Shown piece by piece: positions 37,266 through 46,741 of a DNA stretch of 64,000 bases. The stretch is taken from assembly GCA_022824945.1 (NCBI GenBank), contig JAJDYX010000047.1, positions 124,001 to 188,000 of the forward strand. Direction: 5' to 3'. The translations under genes and the position numbers were made by a program. The notes below the pieces were generated by a model. That model did no database searches. It worked only from the letters and a program-made list of their open reading frames with translations, and was not told the origin of the DNA. Position 1 is the first letter of the stretch. Each line of letters opens with the position of its first letter. The DNA comes from Candidatus Latescibacterota bacterium. Its GTDB lineage: Bacteria > Latescibacterota > UBA2968.

Positions 37266-38747
37266 ATGGGAATCCTAAATGCTATTGATCTAAAACAAAA
37301 AATAAAAAAATCGGACTACAACGCCCGCATGGAAAAGCTCGAAATAAAACTGGGGCAACTCGAGCGAAAGGCACTGGAAAACAAAGTACCCATCACGATT
37401 GTATTCGAAGGCTGGGGCGCTTCTGGCAAAGGACGGTTGATCAACGAATTATTGCAAGTACTCGATCCCCGAGGCGTCAAAGTATATTCAACCCAGGTCC
37501 CCAACCAAGAAGAGATTTACCGACCATATATGTGGCGGTTCTGGCCCAAAATACCCGAACGCGGACGCCTGGTAATTTACAGCAGGAGTTGGTACAGCCG
37601 GTTCATCGTAGAAAAAATGGATCAAACGATGGACAAGCTGCCGATTGATAAAGCGTATCAAGAGGTAAATAGCTTCGAGCGACAACTCGTAGATGACGGC
37701 CATGTAATCATCAAATTCTTCCTGCACATCTCGCGCAAAGAACAAAAAAAGCGTTTTAAACAACTCGAAAAAAATTCCCTGACCTCCTGGCGCGTGACAG
37801 ATTACGATTGGAAAAAGAATAAGCAATACAAACCGTATGGAGAAGTCATCGAAGACATGATCTCACGCACGGACAAGAAATACGCCCCCTGGCATATTGT
37901 ACCGGCTGAAAATTGGCGTTTTGCAACAGTTTCAGTATTTGAAAAAGTGATTAAAGTCCTCGAAAAAAAATTGGCCTCTCTGAACAAAAAGACGCGGACA
38001 AAAGCAATTTCCCTACCCTCAATCCCGCATTCTATGCTCGAAACTTCTGATTTGTCCAGAGAACTCACGCGCAAAGAATACGATCGCCTGCGCCGCGTCT
38101 ATCAAAAAAAGATATGGGAACTCGAACACGAAGTATATTTGCAAAGACAATCGGTGGTCATTGTGTACGAAGGCTGGGATGCCGCGGGAAAGGGAGGCAA
38201 TATCAAACGCCTGGTGCGTCGCATGGACCCGCGAGGATACGACGTGTTCCCCATCGCCGCGCCAAATGATATTGAACTGGCACATCACTATTTGTGGCGA
38301 TTCTGGATCAAAATGCCCAAAGCCGGTCATTTTGCCATCTTTGATCGGTCGTGGTACGGGCGCGTTCTGGTCGAGCGCGTAGAGGGATTTGCGACAATAC
38401 AGGAATGGCAGCGCGCGTATCGCGAAATCAACGAAATGGAAGAACAGATGGCAAATTACGGCACCTTATTATTTAAATTCTGGATCGATATCGACAAAGA
38501 CGAACAATTGAAGCGCTTTGAAGACCGCGAAAAAGTATCGTTTAAACAGTGGAAAATTACGGATGAGGACTGGCGCAATCGAGAGAAATGGGATCAGTAT
38601 CGCGACGCCGTGGATGAGATGTTGTACCGCACGAATACAGATCACGCGCCCTGGACCATTGTAGAGTCTAACTGCAAGCTATACGCGCGCATTAAAACGC
38701 TGCGCACCGTGGTCAAAACCCTGGAAAAACACTTGATCAAGCATTAA
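37266..38747 (+). CDS. pap: Polyphosphate:AMP phosphotransferase (tandem PPK2 domains)
   Basis: Two PPK2 repeats: FEGWGASGKGRL...SRSWYSR and YEGWDAAGKGGNIKRL...FDRSWYGRVLVERVEG. Confidence 0.9.
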   Translation: MGILNAIDLKQKIKKSDYNARMEKLEIKLGQLERKALENKVPITIVFEGWGASGKGRLINELLQVLDPRGVKVYSTQVPNQEEIYRPYMWRFWPKIPERGRLVIYSRSWYSRFIVEKMDQTMDKLPIDKAYQEVNSFERQLVDDGHVIIKFFLHISRKEQKKRFKQLEKNSLTSWRVTDYDWKKNKQYKPYGEVIEDMISRTDKKYAPWHIVPAENWRFATVSVFEKVIKVLEKKLASLNKKTRTKAISLPSIPHSMLETSDLSRELTRKEYDRLRRVYQKKIWELEHEVYLQRQSVVIVYEGWDAAGKGGNIKRLVRRMDPRGYDVFPIAAPNDIELAHHYLWRFWIKMPKAGHFAIFDRSWYGRVLVERVEGFATIQEWQRAYREINEMEEQMANYGTLLFKFWIDIDKDEQLKRFEDREKVSFKQWKITDEDWRNREKWDQYRDAVDEMLYRTNTDHAPWTIVESNCKLYARIKTLRTVVKTLEKHLIKH

Positions 38748-38749
38748 AG

Positions 38750-39520
38750 GTGAGACGCGAAGTGAGTGAATTAGCCATTGAACTGCGAGATGTTCACAAG
38801 GTTTTTGTGACCGACAGCAACCGGGTGGAAGCACTCGAACAAATTTCTCTGCAAATAGCGCAGAGCGAATTTGTCAGTATGATCGGACCCTCGGGATGTG
38901 GCAAAACAAGCTTAATGCGGATTGTCGGCGACCTGGAAACACCGACGAAAGGCACGGTTCGCGTACTGGGGAAAATACCCGAAGCCGCGCGGCGCGAACG
39001 ATTGGTGGGCTTTGTATTTCAACATCCCTCGCTTCTCGCCTGGCGCACAGTTGAAGAAAATGTACGCCTACCCGCAGAGGTCTTTGGAGACGCAGAAATT
39101 TTAAGCCGGGTCTCTGAGATGATCGACATTGTCGGACTGGCTGGATTTGAGCAGGCGTATCCGCGCGAACTATCCGGTGGCATGCAATCGCGGGTCGCCA
39201 TAGCCAGAGTCTTGACCTTTCGACCATCCGTTTTGCTTATGGACGAGCCTTTTGGAGCACTGGACGAAATGACGCGGGAAAAAATGCAAATTGAACTGTT
39301 GCGAATATGGCAAGCGACCGGTGCCGCTGTCTTATTCATTACCCACAGCATCTCCGAGGCATTGCTCCTCTCGGACCGCGTTGTGGTAATGTCTGCCAGA
39401 CCTGGCAAAATCGCGGAAGACCTGCGCGTTAATTTTCCCCATCCTCGAGAAAGCACCTTGCGCGCCGATCCCCAATTTGTGGCAATGGAAGCCCATCTGC
39501 GCGAACAGTTGGAAGGATAA
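38750..39520 (+). CDS. ABC transporter ATP-binding protein (nitrate/sulfonate/taurine type)
   Basis: Walker A GPSGCGKTS, signature LSGGMQSRVAIARVL, Walker B VLLMDEPFGALDE; alternative start codon (GTG). Confidence 0.93.
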   Translation: MRREVSELAIELRDVHKVFVTDSNRVEALEQISLQIAQSEFVSMIGPSGCGKTSLMRIVGDLETPTKGTVRVLGKIPEAARRERLVGFVFQHPSLLAWRTVEENVRLPAEVFGDAEILSRVSEMIDIVGLAGFEQAYPRELSGGMQSRVAIARVLTFRPSVLLMDEPFGALDEMTREKMQIELLRIWQATGAAVLFITHSISEALLLSDRVVVMSARPGKIAEDLRVNFPHPRESTLRADPQFVAMEAHLREQLEG

Positions 39521-39600
39521 ACCCCCAGCGGTCAGCTATTAATCTCCTCCAGCCTCCAGTTCCTGTTTTTTATCTGCGTCCATCTGCGTTCATCTGCGGA

Positions 39601-41523
39601 TCACACTTCTCCCATATCCACCCCCCAGGGCTGTACAAGCTCGAGTTTCTTATCCAAAGCGTGCATCAGATCGGGCAGATCAAATGATCTGAGAACACCC
39701 CGGGGGATACTGGCAGCAGGCCAACTGACCAGGGGTGTTTGTGTCCAGGCGTGAAAGGAAAGCGGATAGTCTTTCAGGGTAACAGTCGTCACCGCGGAAT
39801 GCAGAAACCCGGCAAACAGCGCGTGAATTGCCCCCTGTCCACGCCCGTAAAGATAGATTTTTTTTGCACCTTCATCAACCAGCAGGTCAAGTGTGGATAA
39901 CACATCGTGTACCCGCCGTCCGAGAAAGCTTTGACCGAGCATCAGGCCATATCCATTGCACATATAGTCATTGCCATAAGGGTGAAAAAAATCGCGTTCA
40001 TCATCGGCAAGCGATTCCCCCAGGCCCCGCACATCGAGTGCATAGAGCGGATGTTGTTCTTTCAGACTTTTTGCAAAAGGATCTTCTATCAAATCTTCTT
40101 CCGCAGAAACATGTGGCAGATAGAGATGAACTTCGCGCTCGACATCAAGCGTATGCGCATAAGACGGATTGGCCAGGCGTTTCCGCATAATAGCGCGAAT
40201 ATTGCCCTCCGTTTCAACCGCATACCGCGCCAGGCGAACGCCATCTTCTGTCGTACCACGCAGACAGCGGTAGTGGGACAGGTCGCGATCATCAGACAAA
40301 TTGAGCGTGCTTTGCACGCAACGGGTGAGTTCGTCTTTCCCCAACTTTTTGCGTTTTGATGCAAGAACATCTGCTTTTTGGGCAATCAGATCGTAAATAG
40401 GAGTAGCACCTTCGGGCACAACCTCGCCTTTGGGGGTGACATTTAAGACATCGCTCAAGTCTTCGGTCTCTTCTAAACGGGCAACCTGCTGAATACCGGC
40501 ATGCATTGCAAAAAACCTCACCATAGCTTCCTGGTTATCTCGAAAAAAGCCGTGGCCTTCTGACCCGATAAAAATATCAGTCGCATTGGCTGGCGCGCCA
40601 ATAATATCGTAAAAACGACGGACTTCAGAATAGGCTTGTTGGAGACCGCGTCGGTCAAAAAAGCAATAGGCTTGCCCGAGCAAAATTACAGGAGCCGGTG
40701 CTCGGGCAATAAAAAAATCAGCCATGTCCAGACCCGCGCCAATCACGCCCGGCGGATACTGTTCCGAATCGGCGGGCAATTCATTTTCGAGATTGGCGGC
40801 AAAAGTGGTGACAAAACAACTGGGGGCAGCCATAGAAAAACGCTCTTCCACCGGCCATATCCAACTGGTCATAGTACCGCCGCCCGAGTTGCCCGTAAGC
40901 CCGATGCACCTGGGATCGACTTCGGGACGGGTAAGCAGATAATCGAGCGCGCGGATACCATCCCATGCCCGCCACGCGCCAAACCATTCGCCCACCAGTT
41001 CGAGTTGTTTGCCCATCATATTATGAGCATGTGTTGAAGACCGCACACTTTCGCGGCTGTGCAGGGCATAGTATTGATCGCGCTCGCCCTGATTGAAGGG
41101 GTCATAGATCAAAACGACAAAACCATTGCGCGCCAGACGCTGGCAAAATGCCTGATAAAGCGATGCATTTTTGCCATCAGCAGCATGACCACAAGAGCCA
41201 ATAATACCAGGGGCTGGTCCATCGAGTTTGTCGGGCACGTAAAGGTGGGCGGTAACCAAACAGCCCGGGCGACTCTCAAAGATGATTTTTTCAATGCGAT
41301 AATAGCGGCGTTCAACTGTACCGACGACGCGCGCATTAAGCGGTGTTTTACTCGGCCATGGGCGATAGGCTTTGTCAATGGCCTCACGCACTTCATCGCG
41401 GTATGCGAAAGCTTCTTTTCTGGTGCGAATGGATGATAGGCGTTTTGCGCGGTCAGCATTTACAGCCCGCACGCGTGCGACATAGTCATCCAGCACCATG
41501 TGTCCATAACCATTTCGCGGCAT
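39601..41523 (-). CDS. Large alpha/beta hydrolase (acetyl xylan esterase-like), two hydrolase-like halves
   Basis: GLTGNSGGGTMTSW nucleophile region; second half KKIYLYGRGQGAIHALFAG. Confidence 0.8.
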   Translation of the reverse strand: MPRNGYGHMVLDDYVARVRAVNADRAKRLSSIRTRKEAFAYRDEVREAIDKAYRPWPSKTPLNARVVGTVERRYYRIEKIIFESRPGCLVTAHLYVPDKLDGPAPGIIGSCGHAADGKNASLYQAFCQRLARNGFVVLIYDPFNQGERDQYYALHSRESVRSSTHAHNMMGKQLELVGEWFGAWRAWDGIRALDYLLTRPEVDPRCIGLTGNSGGGTMTSWIWPVEERFSMAAPSCFVTTFAANLENELPADSEQYPPGVIGAGLDMADFFIARAPAPVILLGQAYCFFDRRGLQQAYSEVRRFYDIIGAPANATDIFIGSEGHGFFRDNQEAMVRFFAMHAGIQQVARLEETEDLSDVLNVTPKGEVVPEGATPIYDLIAQKADVLASKRKKLGKDELTRCVQSTLNLSDDRDLSHYRCLRGTTEDGVRLARYAVETEGNIRAIMRKRLANPSYAHTLDVEREVHLYLPHVSAEEDLIEDPFAKSLKEQHPLYALDVRGLGESLADDERDFFHPYGNDYMCNGYGLMLGQSFLGRRVHDVLSTLDLLVDEGAKKIYLYGRGQGAIHALFAGFLHSAVTTVTLKDYPLSFHAWTQTPLVSWPAASIPRGVLRSFDLPDLMHALDKKLELVQPWGVDMGEV

Positions 41524-41731
41524 AAGAATAGCTCCAGATTAAAAAGATAAGACGTGGCGTGGGAGTGCCTGTACAATACATAGATCTCCTGTGCAGGGTC
41601 AACGATTTTTTTTCCCTCACAGCTAAAAATCTCACGCGATTCGCCTCAGTATTCCAAGCCGTTTTTGTTGCCATTACACTGGTTTTTGCCTAAATTGTAA
41701 AATCTATATTTCAATTTTGAGACCGAAATTT

Positions 41732-42415
41732 ATGTCGGCAATTGCTGAGAACTTAAAACGCGTTCAAGACCGCATTGATAGGGCTGCCCATCGGTCCGGT
41801 CGGTCGGCAGATGCGGTTAAATTGATTGTTGTAACAAAGACCTGGCCTGCCGAAGTCGTGCAACAGGTCGTAGATGCGGGGACACGGATTTTAGGCGAAA
41901 GTCGCGTGCAAGAGGCACAGCATAAAGTCCCAGAGATAGCAGGCACCGTATCCTGGCATCTGGTTGGACACTTACAGCGCAACAAAGTCAAACAGGCGTT
42001 GCCTTTATTCGACCTGATTCACTCGGTTGACACATTGCGCCTGGCGAAAGAAATCAGCCAGTGGGCTGTGCGGAGAAACACCCCAGCTCGCGTATTGGTA
42101 CAGGTAAATACATCGGGCGAAGCATCAAAGTTTGGTGTATCGCCCAACGCGGCATTAGATCTGGTTGAGCAGGTTGATGACCTGCAGGGCGTTTCGGTGG
42201 CAGGACTGATGACGATTGGTGCCTTTGATCCAGACCCTGAAACAGCGCGACCAAATTTTGTCTTGTTGCGACAAATCAGGGATCGCATCGCAATTCACAA
42301 GCCCCATGTGTCTATCCTGTCTATGGGGATGACCAGCGACTTTGAAGTTGCAATTGAAGAAGGCGCAACAATGGTTCGCGTGGGCACGGCGATTTTTGGT
42401 CAGCGGACGGTATAA
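41732..42415 (+). CDS. YggS/YlmE family PLP-binding protein
   Basis: KLIVVTKTWPAEVVQQVVDAGTRILGESRVQEAQHKVPEI; LQRNKVKQALPLFDLIHSVDT; LSMGMTSDFEVAIEEGATMVRVGTAIFG. Confidence 0.96.
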   Translation: MSAIAENLKRVQDRIDRAAHRSGRSADAVKLIVVTKTWPAEVVQQVVDAGTRILGESRVQEAQHKVPEIAGTVSWHLVGHLQRNKVKQALPLFDLIHSVDTLRLAKEISQWAVRRNTPARVLVQVNTSGEASKFGVSPNAALDLVEQVDDLQGVSVAGLMTIGAFDPDPETARPNFVLLRQIRDRIAIHKPHVSILSMGMTSDFEVAIEEGATMVRVGTAIFGQRTV

Positions 42416-42418
42416 ACT

Positions 42419-43006
42419 ATGGTTGATGTGGTTGCTCAGGCGATTATTTTAATCCAACAAGCCATTGACTGGATGCTTATTGCATTGGTAATCGGCATGG
42501 TGGCGTTGTTGCTATTACGCGCTATTTTGGTGCGTATGAGTTCTTTTGGCTGGTCTCAATATTATGTTCGGCGCATAACCGACCCGCTCGTATGGCCCAT
42601 TGCTCAGCACATGCCTGGAAATACCGCCGCGGCACCGTTGATTCTGGTGATTGCGACATTGATTGGAGCATTTTTTTTAAAATGGTTAACCAGCGATGTG
42701 CTGCTTGCACTCATTGGACTGCTACAAGGTATTTCCTCTGGCGAAATCCTGCATGTCATCGGCTGGTTGCTCTATGGAGCCGTTGCGGTCCTGCTGGTCT
42801 TAATTATCGCGCGTATCGTATTTTCCTGGTTGCCCTTTGTGCGCGGGGGCAGGTTTATGTGGACACTTTACAGCTTGACTGAGCCTATTATGGGGCCTTT
42901 TCGGCAGATCGTTCCTCCGCTGGGCATGTTCGATTTGTCGCCTATTTTGTTAATTTTGCTTTTGCAAATTGTTCAGAGTGCCATCCAAAGTGTATTTGAG
43001 TTATAA
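42419..43006 (+). CDS. YggT family membrane protein
   Basis: Multi-TM; ARIVFSWLPFVRGGRFMWTLYSLTEPIMGPFRQIVPPLGMFDLSPILLILLLQIVQ typical YggT repeat. Confidence 0.93.
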   Translation: MVDVVAQAIILIQQAIDWMLIALVIGMVALLLLRAILVRMSSFGWSQYYVRRITDPLVWPIAQHMPGNTAAAPLILVIATLIGAFFLKWLTSDVLLALIGLLQGISSGEILHVIGWLLYGAVAVLLVLIIARIVFSWLPFVRGGRFMWTLYSLTEPIMGPFRQIVPPLGMFDLSPILLILLLQIVQSAIQSVFEL

Positions 43007-43030
43007 AATAGCCCCTGGGGGAGGGAAATT

Positions 43031-43552
43031 GTGAACATCACACCACAAGATATTCGCAAACAGATTTTTAAGAAATCTTTTCGCGGTTATGATCAAGAAG
43101 AAGTGCAGGCATTTCTCGAAATGCTGGCGACAGAAGCCGAACATCTCAACTCCGAAAATATCGAACTAAAAGAATTTCTCAATGCGTTGCAATCAGAAGT
43201 GCATCACTATCAATCAATAGAGCAAACCCTCCAGGAGATGCTCAGAACTGCTCAACAAACGGCTGAAGAAGTCAAAGAAAATGGGCATAAAGAAGCGCGG
43301 CTAATTGTGAAAGAAGCGGAAATCCGCAGCAATCGGGCCATTGAAAAAGCACGCACACAGGTGAATGAGATCCGCACAGAGCTTGTGGAGTTACAAAATC
43401 AACGCGATATGTTCTTGTCCAAGTTTAAGGCTCTGGTACAGGTTCAGACTGATTTTTTGGACCAATTTCAAATGACTACCTTTGATGTGGTAAAAGAGAA
43501 TATCCCTGAAATAGAAGATGACGCCACAGATCAGGACGACGAAGATGCCTGA
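43031..43552 (+). CDS. divIVA: DivIVA-domain cell division protein
   Basis: ITPQDIRKQIFKKSFRGYDQEEVQAFLEMLATEAEHL plus coiled-coil. Confidence 0.93.
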   Translation: MNITPQDIRKQIFKKSFRGYDQEEVQAFLEMLATEAEHLNSENIELKEFLNALQSEVHHYQSIEQTLQEMLRTAQQTAEEVKENGHKEARLIVKEAEIRSNRAIEKARTQVNEIRTELVELQNQRDMFLSKFKALVQVQTDFLDQFQMTTFDVVKENIPEIEDDATDQDDEDA

Positions 43553-44420
43553 ACAGATTGTTCGACTGGGTGTTATGGGCGGATCGGGTGTTTATCACAT
43601 GGAAGGTGTGGAAATAATAGCCGAACATCGCCTTGCCACACCTTTTGGCGCGCCCTCAGATGCCGTTGTCGAAACGCGCATAGGCGACCAAACGGTATAT
43701 TTTTTGCCCCGTCATGGACGCGGGCATGTGCTGCTGCCTTCTGAAGTGCCCTATCGCGCCAATATATATGCCCTGAAACAAATGGGCGTGACGCATCTGT
43801 TGGCAATAAGTGCTGTGGGGATTATGCGAGAAGCCATAAAACCGGGTGATATGGTGGTGCCCGATCAAATTTTTGATCGTACCCGCGGCATCCGTGCGAG
43901 CACATTTTTTGGTGAAGGCATTGCCGGACATGTGACCTTTGCCGATCCCTTTTGCAGCGAATTGCGCGACTTACTGCTGGCCGCTGCAAAAAACTCCGGA
44001 GCAACCACCCACGATGGCGGAACGTATATCTGTATGGAGGGACCGCAGTTCTCCACGCGTGCAGAGTCCCATTTTTATCGTCGAGAAGTCAATGCGACCG
44101 TGATTGGGATGACGGCTTTGCCCGAAGCCAAGCTCGCACGCGAGGCCGAAATATGTTATGCAATGCTGGCTATGGGCACCGATTACGATTGCTGGCATGA
44201 AGCAGAAGAAGATGTATCGGTAGAAGCTGTAGTCGCTGTGTTAAAAGCCAATGCCGAGCACGCAAATCAAATTGTATGCTCATTGACCGCACAGTTGCCC
44301 AGAACATCGGATTGCGATTGTCTCAATGCCGCACAATTTGCGATTATTACATCTTCAGATGCAATTTCCAGCGCGGCAAAAGAAAGACTCGGTCTTTTAT
44401 ACGATAAGTACTGGAAATAA
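43545..44420 (+). CDS. mtnP: S-methyl-5'-thioadenosine phosphorylase
   Basis: LGVMGGSGVYHMEGV; LPRHGRGH; YRANIYALKQMGVTHLLAISAVG; ICMEGPQFSTRAES; MTALPEAKLAREAEICYAMLAMGTDYDCW. Confidence 0.94.
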   Translation: MPEQIVRLGVMGGSGVYHMEGVEIIAEHRLATPFGAPSDAVVETRIGDQTVYFLPRHGRGHVLLPSEVPYRANIYALKQMGVTHLLAISAVGIMREAIKPGDMVVPDQIFDRTRGIRASTFFGEGIAGHVTFADPFCSELRDLLLAAAKNSGATTHDGGTYICMEGPQFSTRAESHFYRREVNATVIGMTALPEAKLAREAEICYAMLAMGTDYDCWHEAEEDVSVEAVVAVLKANAEHANQIVCSLTAQLPRTSDCDCLNAAQFAIITSSDAISSAAKERLGLLYDKYWK

Positions 44421-44447
44421 AAAAGATGCGTACCACTAATAATTTTT

Positions 44448-44912
44448 ATGATCGACAATAGCTGGTACATACGCCCCAAAGGGTTGCGAGAACGCCATGC
44501 TGCGGGCGGTGTGGTCGTGCGTCGGGATGGCAATCAGGCATTGTTGGCTCTTGCTCGCGAAAGAGGGCATACCGACTATGTGTTGCCCAAAGGACACGTT
44601 GAAGCGGGCGAGGAAATCGAATATGCTGCCAGACGAGAGATCGAAGAAGAAGTGGGAATATCAAAACTGCAATTTATAGAAAAACTCGGCATAAAAGAAC
44701 GGCTTGATTTTCACAAGACAGAGTGGAAAATAACACATTATTTTTTATATTTGACCGAACAGATTGATGCCGTGCCGACCGACACAACACATCATGAAAG
44801 CATGTCCTGGGTCCCGCTTGATCCACTGCCTACTTTTTTTTGGCCGGAACAACACGCGCTAATTAAAGAAAATGCATATCAAATTTGGGAAGCTGTGGAT
44901 AGAAAGGAATAA
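44448..44912 (+). CDS. NUDIX hydrolase
   Basis: Nudix box GHVEAGEEIEYAARREIEEEVGI. Confidence 0.95.
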   Translation: MIDNSWYIRPKGLRERHAAGGVVVRRDGNQALLALARERGHTDYVLPKGHVEAGEEIEYAARREIEEEVGISKLQFIEKLGIKERLDFHKTEWKITHYFLYLTEQIDAVPTDTTHHESMSWVPLDPLPTFFWPEQHALIKENAYQIWEAVDRKE

Positions 44913-44913
44913 A

Positions 44914-45285
44914 ATGACAAACCAAGACCTGGAGTATTTCAAAAATCTTTTAGAGAGCAAACGCTCCTCTATCGTTAAAGACCTGGGCACTTTGCAGAGC
45001 CATTCCATGCAGAGCACCTCGGCAGAATCGTCGGGAGACCTGACGTATTCAGATCACATGCCCGATTTGGGCAGTGCGACCATGGAACGCGAAAAGGCTT
45101 TCCTATTTGCAGCACGCGACGGTGCTTATCTGGACCAAATTGACGCTGCTTTAACGCGCATCAAAAACCGCAAATTTGGCGTGTGTCGAGCATGTAAATC
45201 TCCTATCCCCAGAGCGAGACTGGAAGCTGTGCCAACCACGGAAATTTGCGTCCCTTGTAAAGAAAAACAAAATAAATTGGCATGA
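44914..45285 (+). CDS. DksA/TraR C4-type zinc finger protein (YlyA-like)
   Basis: CRACKSPIPRARLEAVPTTEICVPCKE; DRGxM-like upstream coiled-coil. Confidence 0.92.
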   Translation: MTNQDLEYFKNLLESKRSSIVKDLGTLQSHSMQSTSAESSGDLTYSDHMPDLGSATMEREKAFLFAARDGAYLDQIDAALTRIKNRKFGVCRACKSPIPRARLEAVPTTEICVPCKEKQNKLA

Positions 45286-45294
45286 GGTATAATT

Positions 45295-45792
45295 GTGAGA
45301 TTTTTGTGGATTACAGGTGTGGCATTAGCGCTGGATCAATTTACAAAATGGTGGGTGTTGCAAACCATGACCCTGGGCGAATCTGTACCGGTATTGGGAT
45401 CTTTTTTCAGGCTGACCTATATTCACAACCCAGGTGCCGTATTCGGCATCCGATTGGGCAACCCTTACCTCCATCTATTACTGGCTTGTGTGGCACTTCT
45501 CGTGGTTGGTGGGTTGCTGTGGCGTATCTCTCCCGAAGACCGCCTTGCAGCTATTGGTTTGACCCTGGTGCTGGGAGGTGCAATTGGCAATATCATCGAC
45601 CGCGTGCGATTTGGCGTCGTAATTGATTTTCTCGATTTTGGCATTGGAACTGCGCGGTGGTGGGTTTTTAACCTCGCGGATACCTGTGTCAGTGTGGGGA
45701 CCGCCCTCTTGATTTTTACTTTTGGCATCACATCTAAACGCCGTGAGACGGTGTATAACAGTGATTCATCTAAAAATTCTGCCTCAACATGA
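45295..45792 (+). CDS. lspA: Lipoprotein signal peptidase (GTG start)
   Basis: IHNPGAVFGI; GGAIGNIIDRVRFGVVIDFLDF; VFNLADTCVSVG. Confidence 0.96.
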   Translation: MRFLWITGVALALDQFTKWWVLQTMTLGESVPVLGSFFRLTYIHNPGAVFGIRLGNPYLHLLLACVALLVVGGLLWRISPEDRLAAIGLTLVLGGAIGNIIDRVRFGVVIDFLDFGIGTARWWVFNLADTCVSVGTALLIFTFGITSKRRETVYNSDSSKNSAST

Positions 45793-46741
45793 AGACCAGC
45801 GTCTGGACCGCTATTTGGCCGATCAACGCCCCGAGTTTTCGCGTTCACGCCTTCAAAAACTGATTGCCGAGGGTGCTGTTTGCATCAACGGGAAGACAAC
45901 GCGACCGAGCTATCGGGTGGTGGCTGGCGATAGCATCACAATAAACATACCCCCTCCAACAGATAGTGCAATTAATCCAGAGGATATTCCTCTGGATATT
46001 TTTTTTGAAGATGATCATGTGCTGGTGCTCGACAAACCTGCGGGTATGATTGTACATCCAGCGGGAAGAGTGACCTCGGGAACACTCGTCAATGCCCTCC
46101 TGTCACATTGCACGCATTTGTCGGGTATCAACGGGGTTTTGCGACCGGGTATTGTACATCGGTTAGACAAAGACACATCGGGGCTGATGGTCGTCGCCAA
46201 AAGTGATGCAGGGCATCGCGGATTGGCCGCCCAGTTGGAAGCCCGTGCAATGGAGCGGCGTTATCTCGCGCTGATATGGGGGGGCTTTGAAGCAGATGAA
46301 GGGCGCATAGAAGCACCAATTGGAAGGCATCCCAAAGAACGAAAGCGAATGGCTGTTTCTCAGAATGGAAAATATGCAGCAACGCACTGGAAAATAAGGG
46401 CGCGTTACGATTTTCTCTCTTTGCTATCTCTCGCGCTGGAGACGGGTCGTACACACCAGATCAGAGTACATCTCGCACATCTCAATCGCCCCGTATTTGG
46501 CGACCCACTATACGGTGGACGCGAGGAGCGGCTATCTGGGATTGCCCCTCTGTTTCGGAGAGAGGCAACCCACCTGCTCGCGCAAACTAATCGACAGATG
46601 CTCCACGCAACCCAATTGACATTTGTACATCCCGTAACAAAAGAAGAAATGATGTTTGAAGCACATCCACCAGAAGATATGCAGAAGATTCTTGCTTATT
46701 CCTCATCATCCTCTTCTGGCATAAGCACAAATTCGGGATAG
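45761..46741 (+). CDS. rluD: RluA/RluD-family pseudouridine synthase
   Basis: S4-like N-terminus; VHRLDKDTSGLMVVAK; GRTHQIRVHLAHLNRPVFGDPLYGG. Start uncertain (ORF opens 45722). Confidence 0.93.
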   Translation: MIHLKILPQHEDQRLDRYLADQRPEFSRSRLQKLIAEGAVCINGKTTRPSYRVVAGDSITINIPPPTDSAINPEDIPLDIFFEDDHVLVLDKPAGMIVHPAGRVTSGTLVNALLSHCTHLSGINGVLRPGIVHRLDKDTSGLMVVAKSDAGHRGLAAQLEARAMERRYLALIWGGFEADEGRIEAPIGRHPKERKRMAVSQNGKYAATHWKIRARYDFLSLLSLALETGRTHQIRVHLAHLNRPVFGDPLYGGREERLSGIAPLFRREATHLLAQTNRQMLHATQLTFVHPVTKEEMMFEAHPPEDMQKILAYSSSSSSGISTNSG

